A stretch of 8,426 nucleotides of DNA from JAZQNF01 sp045641505 (GTDB taxonomy: Bacteria; Bacillota; Clostridia; Lachnospirales; Bianqueaceae), in NCBI GenBank assembly GCA_045641505.1, contig JAZUHB010000025.1, forward strand, positions 1 to 8,426, given 5' to 3'. Below, piece by piece: positions 1 through 6,423 of this stretch. A program made the translations under genes and the position numbers. The notes beneath the pieces are model-generated. The model had not been told where the DNA came from. It saw nothing but the letters and a program-made list of their open reading frames with translations, and did no database searches. The first letter of the stretch is position 1; each line of letters opens with the position of its first letter.

Positions 1-1
1 T

Positions 2-637
2 TGGTTCCACTTCACCGGCATCACCCCCGCGCTGAACGACAACGTGGCTGCCATCTGTCTCGAGGCCGTGAAGGCCGCCAAGGCGAAGGGCATCCCCGTT
101 TCCTGCGACCTGAACTACCGCAAGAAGCTCTGGACCCGCCAGAAGGCCGGCCAGGTCATGGCCGAGCTCTGCAAGTACGTCGACGTCTGCATCGCCAACG
201 AGGAAGACGCCTCCGACGTGTTCGGCATCAAGGCCGCGAACACCGACCTCTACGCCGGTCAGGTCAACACCGAGGGCTACAAGGACGTGGCCCGTCAGCT
301 GGCCGAGCGCTTCGGCTTCGAAAAGGTCGCCATCACCCTGCGCGAATCCCTCTCCGCCAACGACAACAACTGGTCCGGCATGCTCTATGACGGCAAGGAC
401 TACTGCTTCAGCAAGAAGTACAAGATCCACATCGTGGACCGCGTCGGCGGCGGCGGTTCCTTCGGCGCCGGCCTGATCTACTCCCTGCTGAACGGCTACA
501 GCACCCAGGGCGCCATCGAGTTCGCCGTGGCGGCCTCCTGCCTGAAGCACTCCATCGAGGGCGACTTCAACATGGTCACCGTGGACGAGGTCGAGAAGCT
601 CGCCGGCGGCGACGGAAGCGGCCGCGTGCAGCGCTGA
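2..637 (+). CDS. kdgK: 2-keto-3-deoxygluconate kinase (PfkB/ribokinase family), 5'-truncated by window edge
   Basis: PfkB-family sugar kinase, best read as KDG kinase, which phosphorylates 2-keto-3-deoxygluconate to KDPG with ATP in cytosolic hexuronate/pectin breakdown. The 211 visible residues are roughly the C-terminal two thirds; the frame is open to the left edge (first residues WFHFTGITPAL), so the start lies outside. Visible family landmarks: DLNYRKKLW (substrate region), VCIANEEDA, VAITLRE, and the C-terminal PfkB signature DRVGGGGSFGAGL at 437-472. The last residues, GGDGSGRVQR, are as I remember them for clostridial KdgK. Odd: in the signature DxxGxGD the final Asp, the catalytic base, is a Gly codon (GGT, 455-457). 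The enzyme may therefore be inactive, or the base may be an error. The gene ends before a terminator shared with convergent tyrS. Family assignment is firm; the exact substrate is slightly less so. Confidence 0.88.
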   Translation, partial: WFHFTGITPALNDNVAAICLEAVKAAKAKGIPVSCDLNYRKKLWTRQKAGQVMAELCKYVDVCIANEEDASDVFGIKAANTDLYAGQVNTEGYKDVARQLAERFGFEKVAITLRESLSANDNNWSGMLYDGKDYCFSKKYKIHIVDRVGGGGSFGAGLIYSLLNGYSTQGAIEFAVAASCLKHSIEGDFNMVTVDEVEKLAGGDGSGRVQR

Positions 638-651
638 TCCGAACCTAAAAC

Positions 652-683
652 AAGACCCGCCACCGCGAGGTGACGGGTCTTTT
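652..683 (+). terminator. bidirectional intrinsic terminator between kdgK and tyrS
   Basis: Inverted repeat AAGACCCG / CGGGTCTT, extended past a C/A mismatch by CACC/GGTG, closing on a GCGA (GNRA-type) tetraloop and followed by TTT on the plus strand. On the minus strand the hairpin is followed by GTTTTAG, so it can also serve tyrS, which converges on it. Confidence 0.85.
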
Positions 684-696
684 CATGCCGTTTCTT

Positions 697-1926
697 TTAT
701 TTCAGCACGAACTTGTTGAACTTCTTCTTGCCCTTCTTCACGACCAGGCCTTCGCCGGAGAACGCCTCGGGGCCGTACGCGGCGGCCACGTTGGTGACCT
801 TCTCGCCGTTGACCTCGACGCCGCCCTGCTCGATGTTGCGGCGGCCGTCGGAACGGGTGCCGGCCATCCCGCACTTCTGCTGAAGCGTGATCAGATCGAT
901 CATGCCGTTCGTGAAATCCGCATCGCAGAGCTCGGTGGTGGGCATATGCTCGGTGTCGCCCATGCCGGCAAAAAGCGCCTCGGAGGCAGCCTTCGCCTTG
1001 TCGGCCTCTTCCTTGCCGTGGACCAGCTCGGTCAGGCTGTAGGCCAGCACGGCCTTCGCCTCGTTGACGCGGCTGGTGCCGATCCAACTCTCCATCCCGG
1101 CGATCTCCTCCAGCGGGATGAAGGTAAGCAGCTTCATGCACTTGATCACGTCGGCATCGTCGACGTTGCGCCAATACTGGTAGAACTCGTAGGGAGTGGT
1201 CTTCTCGGGATCCAGCCAGACCGCGCCGCTCTGGGTCTTGCCCATCTTCTTGCCCTCACTGTTGAGGAGCAGCGTGATGGTCATCGCGTAGGCGTCCTTG
1301 CCGAGCTTGCGGCGGATCAGCTCCGTGCCGCCCAGCATGTTGGACCACTGGTCATCGCCGCCGAACTGCAGATTGCAGCCGTACTTCTGGTACAGCATGT
1401 AGAAATCGTAGCTCTGCATGATCATGTAGTTGAACTCCAGGAAGGAAAGGCCCTTCTCCATGCGCTGCTTGTAGCACTCGGCGCGCAGCATGTTGTTGAC
1501 GGAGAAGCAGGCGCCCACCTCGCGGAGCAGCTCCACATAGTTGAGGTTCAGCAGCCAGTCAGCGTTGTTCACCATGACCGCCTTGCCCTCGGAGAAATCA
1601 ATAAAGCGGCTCATCTGCTTCTTGAAGCAGTCGATGTTGTGCTGGATGTCCTCTTTGGTGAGCATCTTGCGCATGTCGGAGCGGCCGGAGGGGTCGCCGA
1701 TCATGCCGGTGCCGCCGCCCAGCAGGGCGATGGGACGGTTGCCGGCCATCTGCAGACGCTTCATCAGGCAGAGAGTCATGAAATGTCCCACGTGCAGGCT
1801 GTCCGCGGTGGGATCGAAGCCGATATAGAAGACCGCCTTGCCGTTATCGATCAGGTCGCAGATCTCTTTTTCATCCGTCATCTGGGCGATGAGGCCGCGG
1901 GCTTTCAGTTCTTCGGAAATTGTCAT
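697..1926 (-). CDS. tyrS: tyrosine--tRNA ligase
   Basis: Cytosolic class Ic aminoacyl-tRNA synthetase that charges tRNA-Tyr with tyrosine using ATP. The 409-residue protein has the normal family length. Seen: YIGFDPTADSLHVGH, with the HIGH-type motif at residues 45-48; QSYDF at 171-175; FGGDDQW at 188-194, a tyrosine-pocket signature; KMGKT at 227-231, the KMSKS-type loop; and a C-terminal S4 RNA-binding domain around RRNIEQGGVEVNGEKV. I chose the ATG at 1926, which has GGAG 11 nt upstream. An in-frame TTG at 1962 touches the -10 box of the gene's own promoter, so it cannot be in the transcript. The gene diverges from rpsT and converges on kdgK. The leader is only about 30 nt, so there is no T-box, unlike many Bacillota tyrS genes. 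Confidence 0.97.
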   Translation of the reverse strand: MTISEELKARGLIAQMTDEKEICDLIDNGKAVFYIGFDPTADSLHVGHFMTLCLMKRLQMAGNRPIALLGGGTGMIGDPSGRSDMRKMLTKEDIQHNIDCFKKQMSRFIDFSEGKAVMVNNADWLLNLNYVELLREVGACFSVNNMLRAECYKQRMEKGLSFLEFNYMIMQSYDFYMLYQKYGCNLQFGGDDQWSNMLGGTELIRRKLGKDAYAMTITLLLNSEGKKMGKTQSGAVWLDPEKTTPYEFYQYWRNVDDADVIKCMKLLTFIPLEEIAGMESWIGTSRVNEAKAVLAYSLTELVHGKEEADKAKAASEALFAGMGDTEHMPTTELCDADFTNGMIDLITLQQKCGMAGTRSDGRRNIEQGGVEVNGEKVTNVAAAYGPEAFSGEGLVVKKGKKKFNKFVLK

Positions 1927-1961
1927 AGTAGGTAAAACTCCATTTCGCAATAGTAAAGTCA

Positions 1962-1990
1962 ATTATAGCAAAAACGGCCCTCCTTTGCAA
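1962..1990 (-). promoter_or_regulatory. sigma-A promoter of tyrS
   Basis: Minus strand: -35 TTGCAA (1990-1985), 17-bp spacer, -10 TATAAT (1967-1962) preceded by TGC, an extended -10. Expected transcript start is near 1955, giving a leader of about 30 nt to the ATG at 1926. Confidence 0.8.
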
Positions 1991-2011
1991 GACCTTTCCC
2001 GTCCGGCGCCC

Positions 2012-2036
2012 GAAAAAAGCCGAAAAAAGCGAAAAA
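2012..2036 (+). promoter_or_regulatory. phased A-tracts upstream of rpsT promoter (UP-element candidate)
   Basis: Two exact tandem copies of CGAAAAAAGC (2011-2020, 2021-2030) are followed by GAAAAAGC (2031-2038). The A-runs at 2013-2018, 2023-2028 and 2032-2036 repeat about once per helical turn. The block ends five bases before the -35 box, the place where the RNA polymerase alpha C-terminal domain binds UP elements. The position is seen; the role is inferred. Confidence 0.55.
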
Positions 2037-2041
2037 GCAAG

Positions 2042-2070
2042 TTGACTTTGCGCAGCCGAAGTCATATAAT
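2042..2070 (+). promoter_or_regulatory. strong sigma-A promoter of rpsT
   Basis: -35 TTGACT (2042-2047), exactly 17 bp, -10 TATAAT (2065-2070), 11 of 12 consensus bases. The predicted transcript start near 2077 gives a leader of about 53 nt to the ATG at 2130. It is the only clear promoter in the window without TGn before the -10. Confidence 0.9.
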
Positions 2071-2129
2071 AGCGTTTGTGTCTTAGTGTCCATCTTGCAT
2101 TTATTGTATTTGGGAGGTTCTACTGTTTC

Positions 2130-2393
2130 ATGGCTAACATTAAATCTGCGAAAAAGAGAATCCTGGTTATCCAGACGAAGACCCTGCGCAACAAGATGAT
2201 CAAGTCCAGCGTCAAGACCGCCGTCAAGAAGGTCTACGCCGCCATCGAGTCCGGCGATGCCGCTCTGGCGAAGACTGAGCTTCTGAATGCGACCTCCGCC
2301 ATCGACAAGGCGAAGACCAAGGGTGTCATTCCGAAGAATACCGCTTCTCGTAAGATTTCCCGTCTTGCCAAGGCAGTCGCCAAGATTGCCTGA
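2130..2393 (+). CDS. rpsT: 30S ribosomal protein S20
   Basis: Small basic protein that binds 16S rRNA early in 30S assembly. The 87 residues match the usual S20 length. Seen: start MANIKSAKKRI, a family hallmark; lysine-rich helices; and the C-terminal half with GVIPKNTASRKISRLAKAV, typical of S20. The start is the ATG at 2130, with GGGAGG at 2112-2117, a spacing of 12 nt. An upstream in-frame extension to 2076 would begin at the transcript start, has no ribosome site and is not S20-like. It is a single-gene unit with a strong promoter and its own terminator, diverging from tyrS; pairing two translation genes is unremarkable. Confidence 0.98.
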   Translation: MANIKSAKKRILVIQTKTLRNKMIKSSVKTAVKKVYAAIESGDAALAKTELLNATSAIDKAKTKGVIPKNTASRKISRLAKAVAKIA

Positions 2394-2427
2394 CCTTGGG
2401 TCACCCAACAAAATGTAAGAAAAACAG

Positions 2428-2462
2428 AACCCGCATCCGTCTCGGAGGATGCGGGTTTTTTT
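2428..2462 (+). terminator. strong intrinsic terminator of rpsT, also usable by the vanZ-end operon
   Basis: Perfect 11-bp stem AACCCGCATCC / GGATGCGGGTT (2428-2438 with 2447-2457), 8-nt loop, then a T-run through 2462. Read on the minus strand, the same hairpin is followed by CTGTTTTTC, so it can also end the convergent operon whose last stop codon is at 2471. Confidence 0.93.
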
Positions 2463-2470
2463 GTATCTTT

Positions 2471-2983
2471 TCACGCCGCGGCGTTGCCCGCCATATGCAG
2501 CAAATATCCGATCACCGCGCCCAGGGTGTTCGTGATCACGTCCGTGATGTCGGAGCTCCGGACGGGATTCAGGATCGGCTGCAGCAGCTCGATCGAGAGG
2601 CTGACCAGGAGCCCCAGCACGAACACGCCGCAGAAGCCCAGCTTCGGGTGCTTCAGAGGCAGCAGGAAGCCGAAGGGCACAAACATCAGCACGTTCAGCA
2701 GAATCTGCCGCCAATAGTCCCCGTAGCCGTGAATCAGGTCGGAAAAGGGGAAAAGATTCATCGAAAAGCCGATGCGGCGGAAGATTCCCGGCAGGTTCAC
2801 GATCACCGGCGAGAAGGTGATGACCGCCACCGCGCTGAGATAGATGAAAATCAGGGCCGACACGAAAATGCGGGACCGTTTCTCGCGGCTCATGCTCTTG
2901 AACTTCCGCCCCGGCTTGAGCCACAGGAGGAACAGCGCGATGATCGCGATCAGGTCCGGGAGAACTCGAAGGAACCTGCTCAC
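2471..2983 (-). CDS. VanZ-family integral membrane protein
   Basis: Small membrane protein of the VanZ-like family. The namesake VanZ gives low-level teicoplanin resistance, but most chromosomal relatives have no known function. The 170 residues carry about five hydrophobic segments, near 7-23, 40-60, 94-110, 117-135 and 147-165. Family landmarks seen: NLFPF (76-80), NVLMFVPFGFLLPL (97-110), E132xxQ135 (IELLQ), and DITDVITNTLGAVIGY (145-160). The start is GTG at 2983, with GGAG (2996-2993) lying inside the end of the upstream gene at 9-nt spacing. The gap to that gene's stop is only 3 bp, so translation is probably coupled. It is last in an operon with an LTA-synthase-like enzyme, which hints at an envelope role. 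Drug resistance should not be inferred. Confidence 0.9.
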   Translation of the reverse strand: MSRFLRVLPDLIAIIALFLLWLKPGRKFKSMSREKRSRIFVSALIFIYLSAVAVITFSPVIVNLPGIFRRIGFSMNLFPFSDLIHGYGDYWRQILLNVLMFVPFGFLLPLKHPKLGFCGVFVLGLLVSLSIELLQPILNPVRSSDITDVITNTLGAVIGYLLHMAGNAAA

Positions 2984-2986
2984 GGC

Positions 2987-4036
2987 TCAGAACTCCAGAA
3001 AACCCTTGAGAAGCTTCAGCGTCGCGTAGACGCCGTCCACGTGGCTGCGTTCGTAGCCGTGGCTCGCGTAGACGCCGGGCCCGATCAGACCGTGCTTCAC
3101 GTCGTAGCCGGCCGCGAGCGTCGCCTCGACGTCGGAGCCGTAGTGAGGATAGACGTCGACGGCGTAGTCGGCGCCCTCGCGGAGCGCGGCCTTCACCAGC
3201 CGGTCCGTGACCTCGTAATCGTAGGGGCCGCCGGAGTCCTTCGCGCAGATCGAGACCATGCGCTCGGTGCAGGCGAGACCGTCGCCGATGCAGCCCATGT
3301 CCACGCTGACCGCCTCGGTAACGTCCGCGGGGATCGCGGCGGAGCCGCCGTGGCCGACCTCCTCGTAGACCGTAATCAGCGCGTAGACGCGGCGCGACGG
3401 GGTCAGGCCGAAATCCTTCAGGAACTTCGCAAAGCACAGGAGAATCGCGACGGAAAGCTTGTCGTCCAGGAAACGGCTCTTGATGTAGCCGCTCTCCGTG
3501 ATGTGCGCGCGGGGGTCGGGACAGACGATGTCGCCGTTCTGGATGCCGAGCGCCTTGACCTCCTCGGCCGAGTCGGCCTGCTCGTCGATCACCACCTCGA
3601 CCGAATCGAAGGTGCGCTCGGTCTTGCCGAGCTCGGCGTTCACGTGGGTGGAAGCGTTTTTGAGCTGCAGCGTGCCCTCGTAGACCTTGCCGGCGCGGGT
3701 GTAGATCCGGACGTTCTCGGTCTCCACGTTGACCGCGCGCAGTCCGCCGAGGGGCGTGACGCGGAGCCGGCCGTTTCCCTTCACCTCGGCCACCATCGCG
3801 CCGAGGGTATCGGTGTGGGCCTCCAGCAGGAGCGCGCCCTCCTCCGCCTCCGGCACCGCGCCGAAGTCCACCAGCACGGCGCCCTTGCGGGTCAGCGACG
3901 CCTCATAGCCCAGCGCCCGGAACTGACCGAGCACCCACTCCGCCGCCCGGGCGGTAAAGCCGGTGGGGCTGTCGATTTTCAGAAGCTCGATCGCCTTTTC
4001 GGCGGCGTAAAGCGCGTAATCACGGGAAATTTCCAT
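2987..4036 (-). CDS. M42-family metalloaminopeptidase
   Basis: Cytosolic di-metal aminopeptidase of the M42 family (FrvX/glutamyl-aminopeptidase-like), which trims peptides from the N-terminus and usually forms large tetrahedral dodecamers. All expected metal and catalytic residues are visible, numbered from the ATG at 4036 (349 aa): H74 in EAHTDTLGA, D191-D192 in SRFLDDKL, E225-E226 in YEEVGHGG, D246 in VDMG, and H332 in SHVDGV. Two starts compete. An ATG at 4048 overlaps the preceding stop as ATGA but has no ribosome site. The ATG at 4036 has GAGGAAG (4046-4040) just upstream, with 5 nt after AGGA, so I prefer it. It is the middle gene of an operon with an LTA-synthase-like enzyme and a VanZ protein; its tie to them is unclear. 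The real substrate cannot be read from sequence. Confidence 0.93.
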   Translation of the reverse strand: MEISRDYALYAAEKAIELLKIDSPTGFTARAAEWVLGQFRALGYEASLTRKGAVLVDFGAVPEAEEGALLLEAHTDTLGAMVAEVKGNGRLRVTPLGGLRAVNVETENVRIYTRAGKVYEGTLQLKNASTHVNAELGKTERTFDSVEVVIDEQADSAEEVKALGIQNGDIVCPDPRAHITESGYIKSRFLDDKLSVAILLCFAKFLKDFGLTPSRRVYALITVYEEVGHGGSAAIPADVTEAVSVDMGCIGDGLACTERMVSICAKDSGGPYDYEVTDRLVKAALREGADYAVDVYPHYGSDVEATLAAGYDVKHGLIGPGVYASHGYERSHVDGVYATLKLLKGFLEF

Positions 4037-4044
4037 GCTCTTCC

Positions 4045-6171
4045 TCATTTCACACAGTATTTGTAATAGTTTTCGGACACGACCAGCTGGGCGTTCTTGA
4101 ACATCGCCGCGACCTTCTCGTTCATCGCCTTCACGTATTCGTCCGTGAAGACCTCCTCGTAGCCCTCGCGGACCGTCCGGGTATTCATGTTGGGGTTGTA
4201 CTCGCCCGCGGCGGTGATCCAGCTGTAGCCGTTGCCGTTGTCGCGGAACACGACCAGCGGCTGACGGCTGTCCGGATCGGCCGCGTCGTAGCTTCCGTCG
4301 AGGATATCGCGGCCGGAGTACAGGCGGGAATCATATTCGAGCCCGAACAGATTGCACAGCGTCGGCGCGATATCGATGGAGCTGCAGGGCTCGTCCACCT
4401 GAATGGGCGCCTCCATCGAGCCGCACCAGATGAAAAGGCCGTTGCGGTAATGATTCAGGTCCTTGCTGGAGGTGGAGCCCGAAAGTTCCTTATAGCTGTA
4501 CTGGTACCTGCTCTGCCAGAGATTATAGGGATAATGGTCGGCGGTCAGGACGATCACGGTATCGTCCGCGAGCCCGTTCGCCTCCAGCTGCTCCAGCAGA
4601 TAGCCGATGGCCCAATCCAGTTCGACCTGAGTCGCAAAGTAGCCCTGGACCGCCTCGTTGTAGCCCCGCACCTTTTCGAAGGATTGGATATATTCCTTGT
4701 TCTTGCCGGCGATCGCGTTGCCCATCCAGGTGTAGTTGGCGTGACCGCTGACGGTCATGTAGTAGGTATGGAAGGGAACGCCGGTCTTCTTATATTCTTT
4801 GATATACCCGGAGACCGTGGCCTGCATCATTTCCAGGTCAGAGTTCGGCCAGGTGGAATGAGGCAGGACCAGACCGTTGCCGAGGCCCTTGTAGTCATAG
4901 CCCAGGTTCGGGTGCGTCTTGTCGCGGTCATAGTAATCGTAGCCGTGATCATGGAACGCGTAGGCCTTGTAGCCGTCCTGCTTCTTCAGCAGATGGGCCA
5001 GCGAATAAGGCATCGCGTTCTTCTGCGAGGCGACGAAGGAGGTATCGCTGCCGATCCAGGTGGGGATGAGGCCCGTCAGCACCGCGAACTCGCCGCCGGT
5101 GGTGGACTGACCCCAGTCCGGCTGATAATAATTCGTGAATTGGAAGCCCTCGGTCGCCAGCCGGTACAGGTTCGGGGTGATCTCCGGGTCGACGGCGTAA
5201 TGGCTGAACGCCTCCGCGCAGATCAGGATCAGGTTCTTGCCCTCGAACATGCCGGTGTACTGATTTTTATAGCTGGGCGCGACGGAGCCGAAATAGGCAT
5301 GCAGGCTCTTCAGCGTGGAATCGGAGGTCGCGGATGCCAGCTTCGAGAAGCTGATGCTGCTGTCCACGTTGGCCCGGAAGGGCTCGAGGTCGTGGCGGAC
5401 GGCCGGCAGATCCTCGTCGTCCGGCAGCACGGGGCTGCTTTCCGTCGATTCCTCCCTCTCGCCGAACTGCTCGTACTCGTGCCACGAGACCTCCTCCTGC
5501 TTCGCCACGGGCCGGCCGAACAGCTTGTACTGATACTCGAGTCGGAAATCGGTCAGCACGCCGAAGCGCGGGATCGCGCCGTTGACCGTGTATTCGTCGG
5601 TGTAAGCCGAATGATCCTGCGCGAAAGCGCCGGCCGAGCAGCGAAGCAGCAGCGCGGGCACGGCGGTGCAGAGCAGCGACAGGACCAGCATCCACCAGGA
5701 GGGCTTCCGCTTTTCCGGCACGAGTCTCTTCCGGAAGATCAGGAACAGGATCAGCGGGACGAACATCAGCCCGATGAACCAAAGGTTGCCCACGAAGGTG
5801 GCGATGGCCTCATCGAGGAAGTCCGACGCGATGGAGCCGCTCATGCTGAGCATGTAGCCCAGCTCGAAGAAGGTGAGGTAATACTGCTTGACGCAGAACT
5901 CGGCGGAATAGAGGACGGCGAAGACGGCGAGAAGGATTGCGCGGATCCAGCGGACAGCCTTCGCGGAGGGGATGGCCTCGCCGACGAAGGTGAAGAAGAA
6001 CGCGAAGCCCAGCGAGAACAGCAGGATGCTGAAAAAAGTCCGGTCGAAAACCGCGGACTCCCCGACCAGCGACTTGAAGAGGAATTCCCAATACAAAATC
6101 ACCAGGGGCCAGAAGACCCTGCGCACTCCTTCGGGACATATCCTCCCGCGCGTTTTCCGTTCAACAGCCAT
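4045..6171 (-). CDS. lipoteichoic-acid-synthase-like membrane phosphoglycerol transferase (sulfatase fold)
   Basis: Polytopic enzyme of the LtaS/MdoB group: an N-terminal membrane part and an extracellular alkaline-phosphatase/sulfatase-like domain. LtaS itself polymerises glycerol-phosphate from phosphatidylglycerol onto a glycolipid anchor. The 708-aa protein has about five hydrophobic segments, near 17-36, 44-64, 74-95, 123-147 and 160-178. An acidic linker (about 225-265) leads into the catalytic domain. Seen: E320 in LILICAEAF, T357 in GQSTTGGEF (the position of the LtaS nucleophile threonine), H477 in SGHANY, and D545-H546 in LTADHYPY, together the metal and nucleophile set of the family. 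The start is the ATG at 6171, with GGAGG (6182-6178) 6 nt upstream. The open frame continues upstream only because it passes through tRNA genes. First gene of a three-gene operon. A sibling activity on another glycolipid or teichoic polymer is possible. Confidence 0.9.
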   Translation of the reverse strand: MAVERKTRGRICPEGVRRVFWPLVILYWEFLFKSLVGESAVFDRTFFSILLFSLGFAFFFTFVGEAIPSAKAVRWIRAILLAVFAVLYSAEFCVKQYYLTFFELGYMLSMSGSIASDFLDEAIATFVGNLWFIGLMFVPLILFLIFRKRLVPEKRKPSWWMLVLSLLCTAVPALLLRCSAGAFAQDHSAYTDEYTVNGAIPRFGVLTDFRLEYQYKLFGRPVAKQEEVSWHEYEQFGEREESTESSPVLPDDEDLPAVRHDLEPFRANVDSSISFSKLASATSDSTLKSLHAYFGSVAPSYKNQYTGMFEGKNLILICAEAFSHYAVDPEITPNLYRLATEGFQFTNYYQPDWGQSTTGGEFAVLTGLIPTWIGSDTSFVASQKNAMPYSLAHLLKKQDGYKAYAFHDHGYDYYDRDKTHPNLGYDYKGLGNGLVLPHSTWPNSDLEMMQATVSGYIKEYKKTGVPFHTYYMTVSGHANYTWMGNAIAGKNKEYIQSFEKVRGYNEAVQGYFATQVELDWAIGYLLEQLEANGLADDTVIVLTADHYPYNLWQSRYQYSYKELSGSTSSKDLNHYRNGLFIWCGSMEAPIQVDEPCSSIDIAPTLCNLFGLEYDSRLYSGRDILDGSYDAADPDSRQPLVVFRDNGNGYSWITAAGEYNPNMNTRTVREGYEEVFTDEYVKAMNEKVAAMFKNAQLVVSENYYKYCVK

Positions 6172-6202
6172 GTCGTTCCTCCAACAAACTCTTATGGTTG
6201 AA

Positions 6203-6231
6203 ATTATAGCATATCTGTCCCCGAAATGCAA
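6203..6231 (-). promoter_or_regulatory. sigma-A promoter of the LTA-synthase-like operon
   Basis: Minus strand: -35 TTGCAT (6231-6226), 17-bp spacer, -10 TATAAT (6208-6203) preceded by TGC (extended -10). The core TGCTATAAT is the same as in the tyrS promoter. The -35 overlaps the end of the tRNA-operon terminator's T-run. Confidence 0.78.
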
Positions 6232-6260
6232 AAAAACCGAAGTCCTTAGACTTCGGTTTT
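6230..6260 (-). terminator. intrinsic terminator of the tRNA operon
   Basis: Perfect inverted repeat AAAACCGAAGTC / GACTTCGGTTTT (6233-6260) around a 4-nt loop. On the minus strand it is followed by an uninterrupted T-run down to 6230. It begins 3 bp after the last tRNA (Gly). Confidence 0.93.
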
Positions 6261-6263
6261 GAG

Positions 6264-6335
6264 AGCGCGAAACGAGATTCGAACTCGCGACCCTCGCCTT
6301 GGCAAGGCGATGCTCTACCTCTGAGCCATTCGCGC
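6264..6335 (-). tRNA. tRNA-Gly (anticodon GCC)
   Basis: 72-nt cloverleaf. Acceptor GCGCGAA pairs with TTCGCGC, with discriminator U73 as is usual for bacterial tRNA-Gly. D stem GCTC/GAGC; anticodon stem TCGCC/GGCGA with loop TTGCCAA; T arm GCGAG TTCGAAT CTCGT with one G-U pair. CCA is not encoded (the discriminator is followed by CTC). It reads GGC and GGU codons. Last gene of the tRNA operon. Confidence 0.96.
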
Positions 6336-6340
6336 ACGAG

Positions 6341-6414
6341 TAGCGGAGAAGAGATTTGAACTCCTGACACCTCGGGTATGAACCGAGTGCTCTCGCCAGC
6401 TGAGCTACTCCGCC
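6341..6414 (-). tRNA. tRNA-Met, elongator type (anticodon CAT)
   Basis: 74-nt cloverleaf. Acceptor GGCGGAG pairs with CTCCGCT (G1-U72 wobble), discriminator A. Anticodon stem CTCGG/CCGAG with loop TTCATAC; T arm AGGAG TTCAAAT CTCTT. The anticodon stem lacks the three G-C pairs of initiator tRNA, and the loop TTCATAC and 3' CGCTA end match elongator Met of Bacillota rather than Ile2. CCA is not encoded. Confidence 0.9.
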
Positions 6415-6423
6415 ATAATTGGA

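Noticed and set aside
670..1935. 421-codon open frame on the plus strand opposite tyrS
   Set aside because: It is antisense to a complete tyrS with all class I motifs, has no family-like content and no ribosome site. GC-rich codon use on one strand leaves the other open.
1927..1962. In-frame TTG start for tyrS at 1962
   Set aside because: The codon touches the -10 box, upstream of the expected transcript start.
2471..2983. VanZ protein as a glycopeptide-resistance gene
   Set aside because: No vanA, vanH, vanX or vanRS neighbours are present; most chromosomal VanZ-like genes are not resistance genes.
2396..4066. 556-codon plus-strand frame opposite the vanZ and M42 genes
   Set aside because: It runs through the rpsT terminator and is rich in His, Arg, Gln and Asp, as expected for an antisense shadow. 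The opposite-strand proteins have full catalytic motifs.
4450..6201. 583-codon plus-strand frame opposite the LTA-synthase-like gene
   Set aside because: Antisense shadow with low-complexity charged composition and no start signal; the minus-strand gene has the full LtaS-type motif set.
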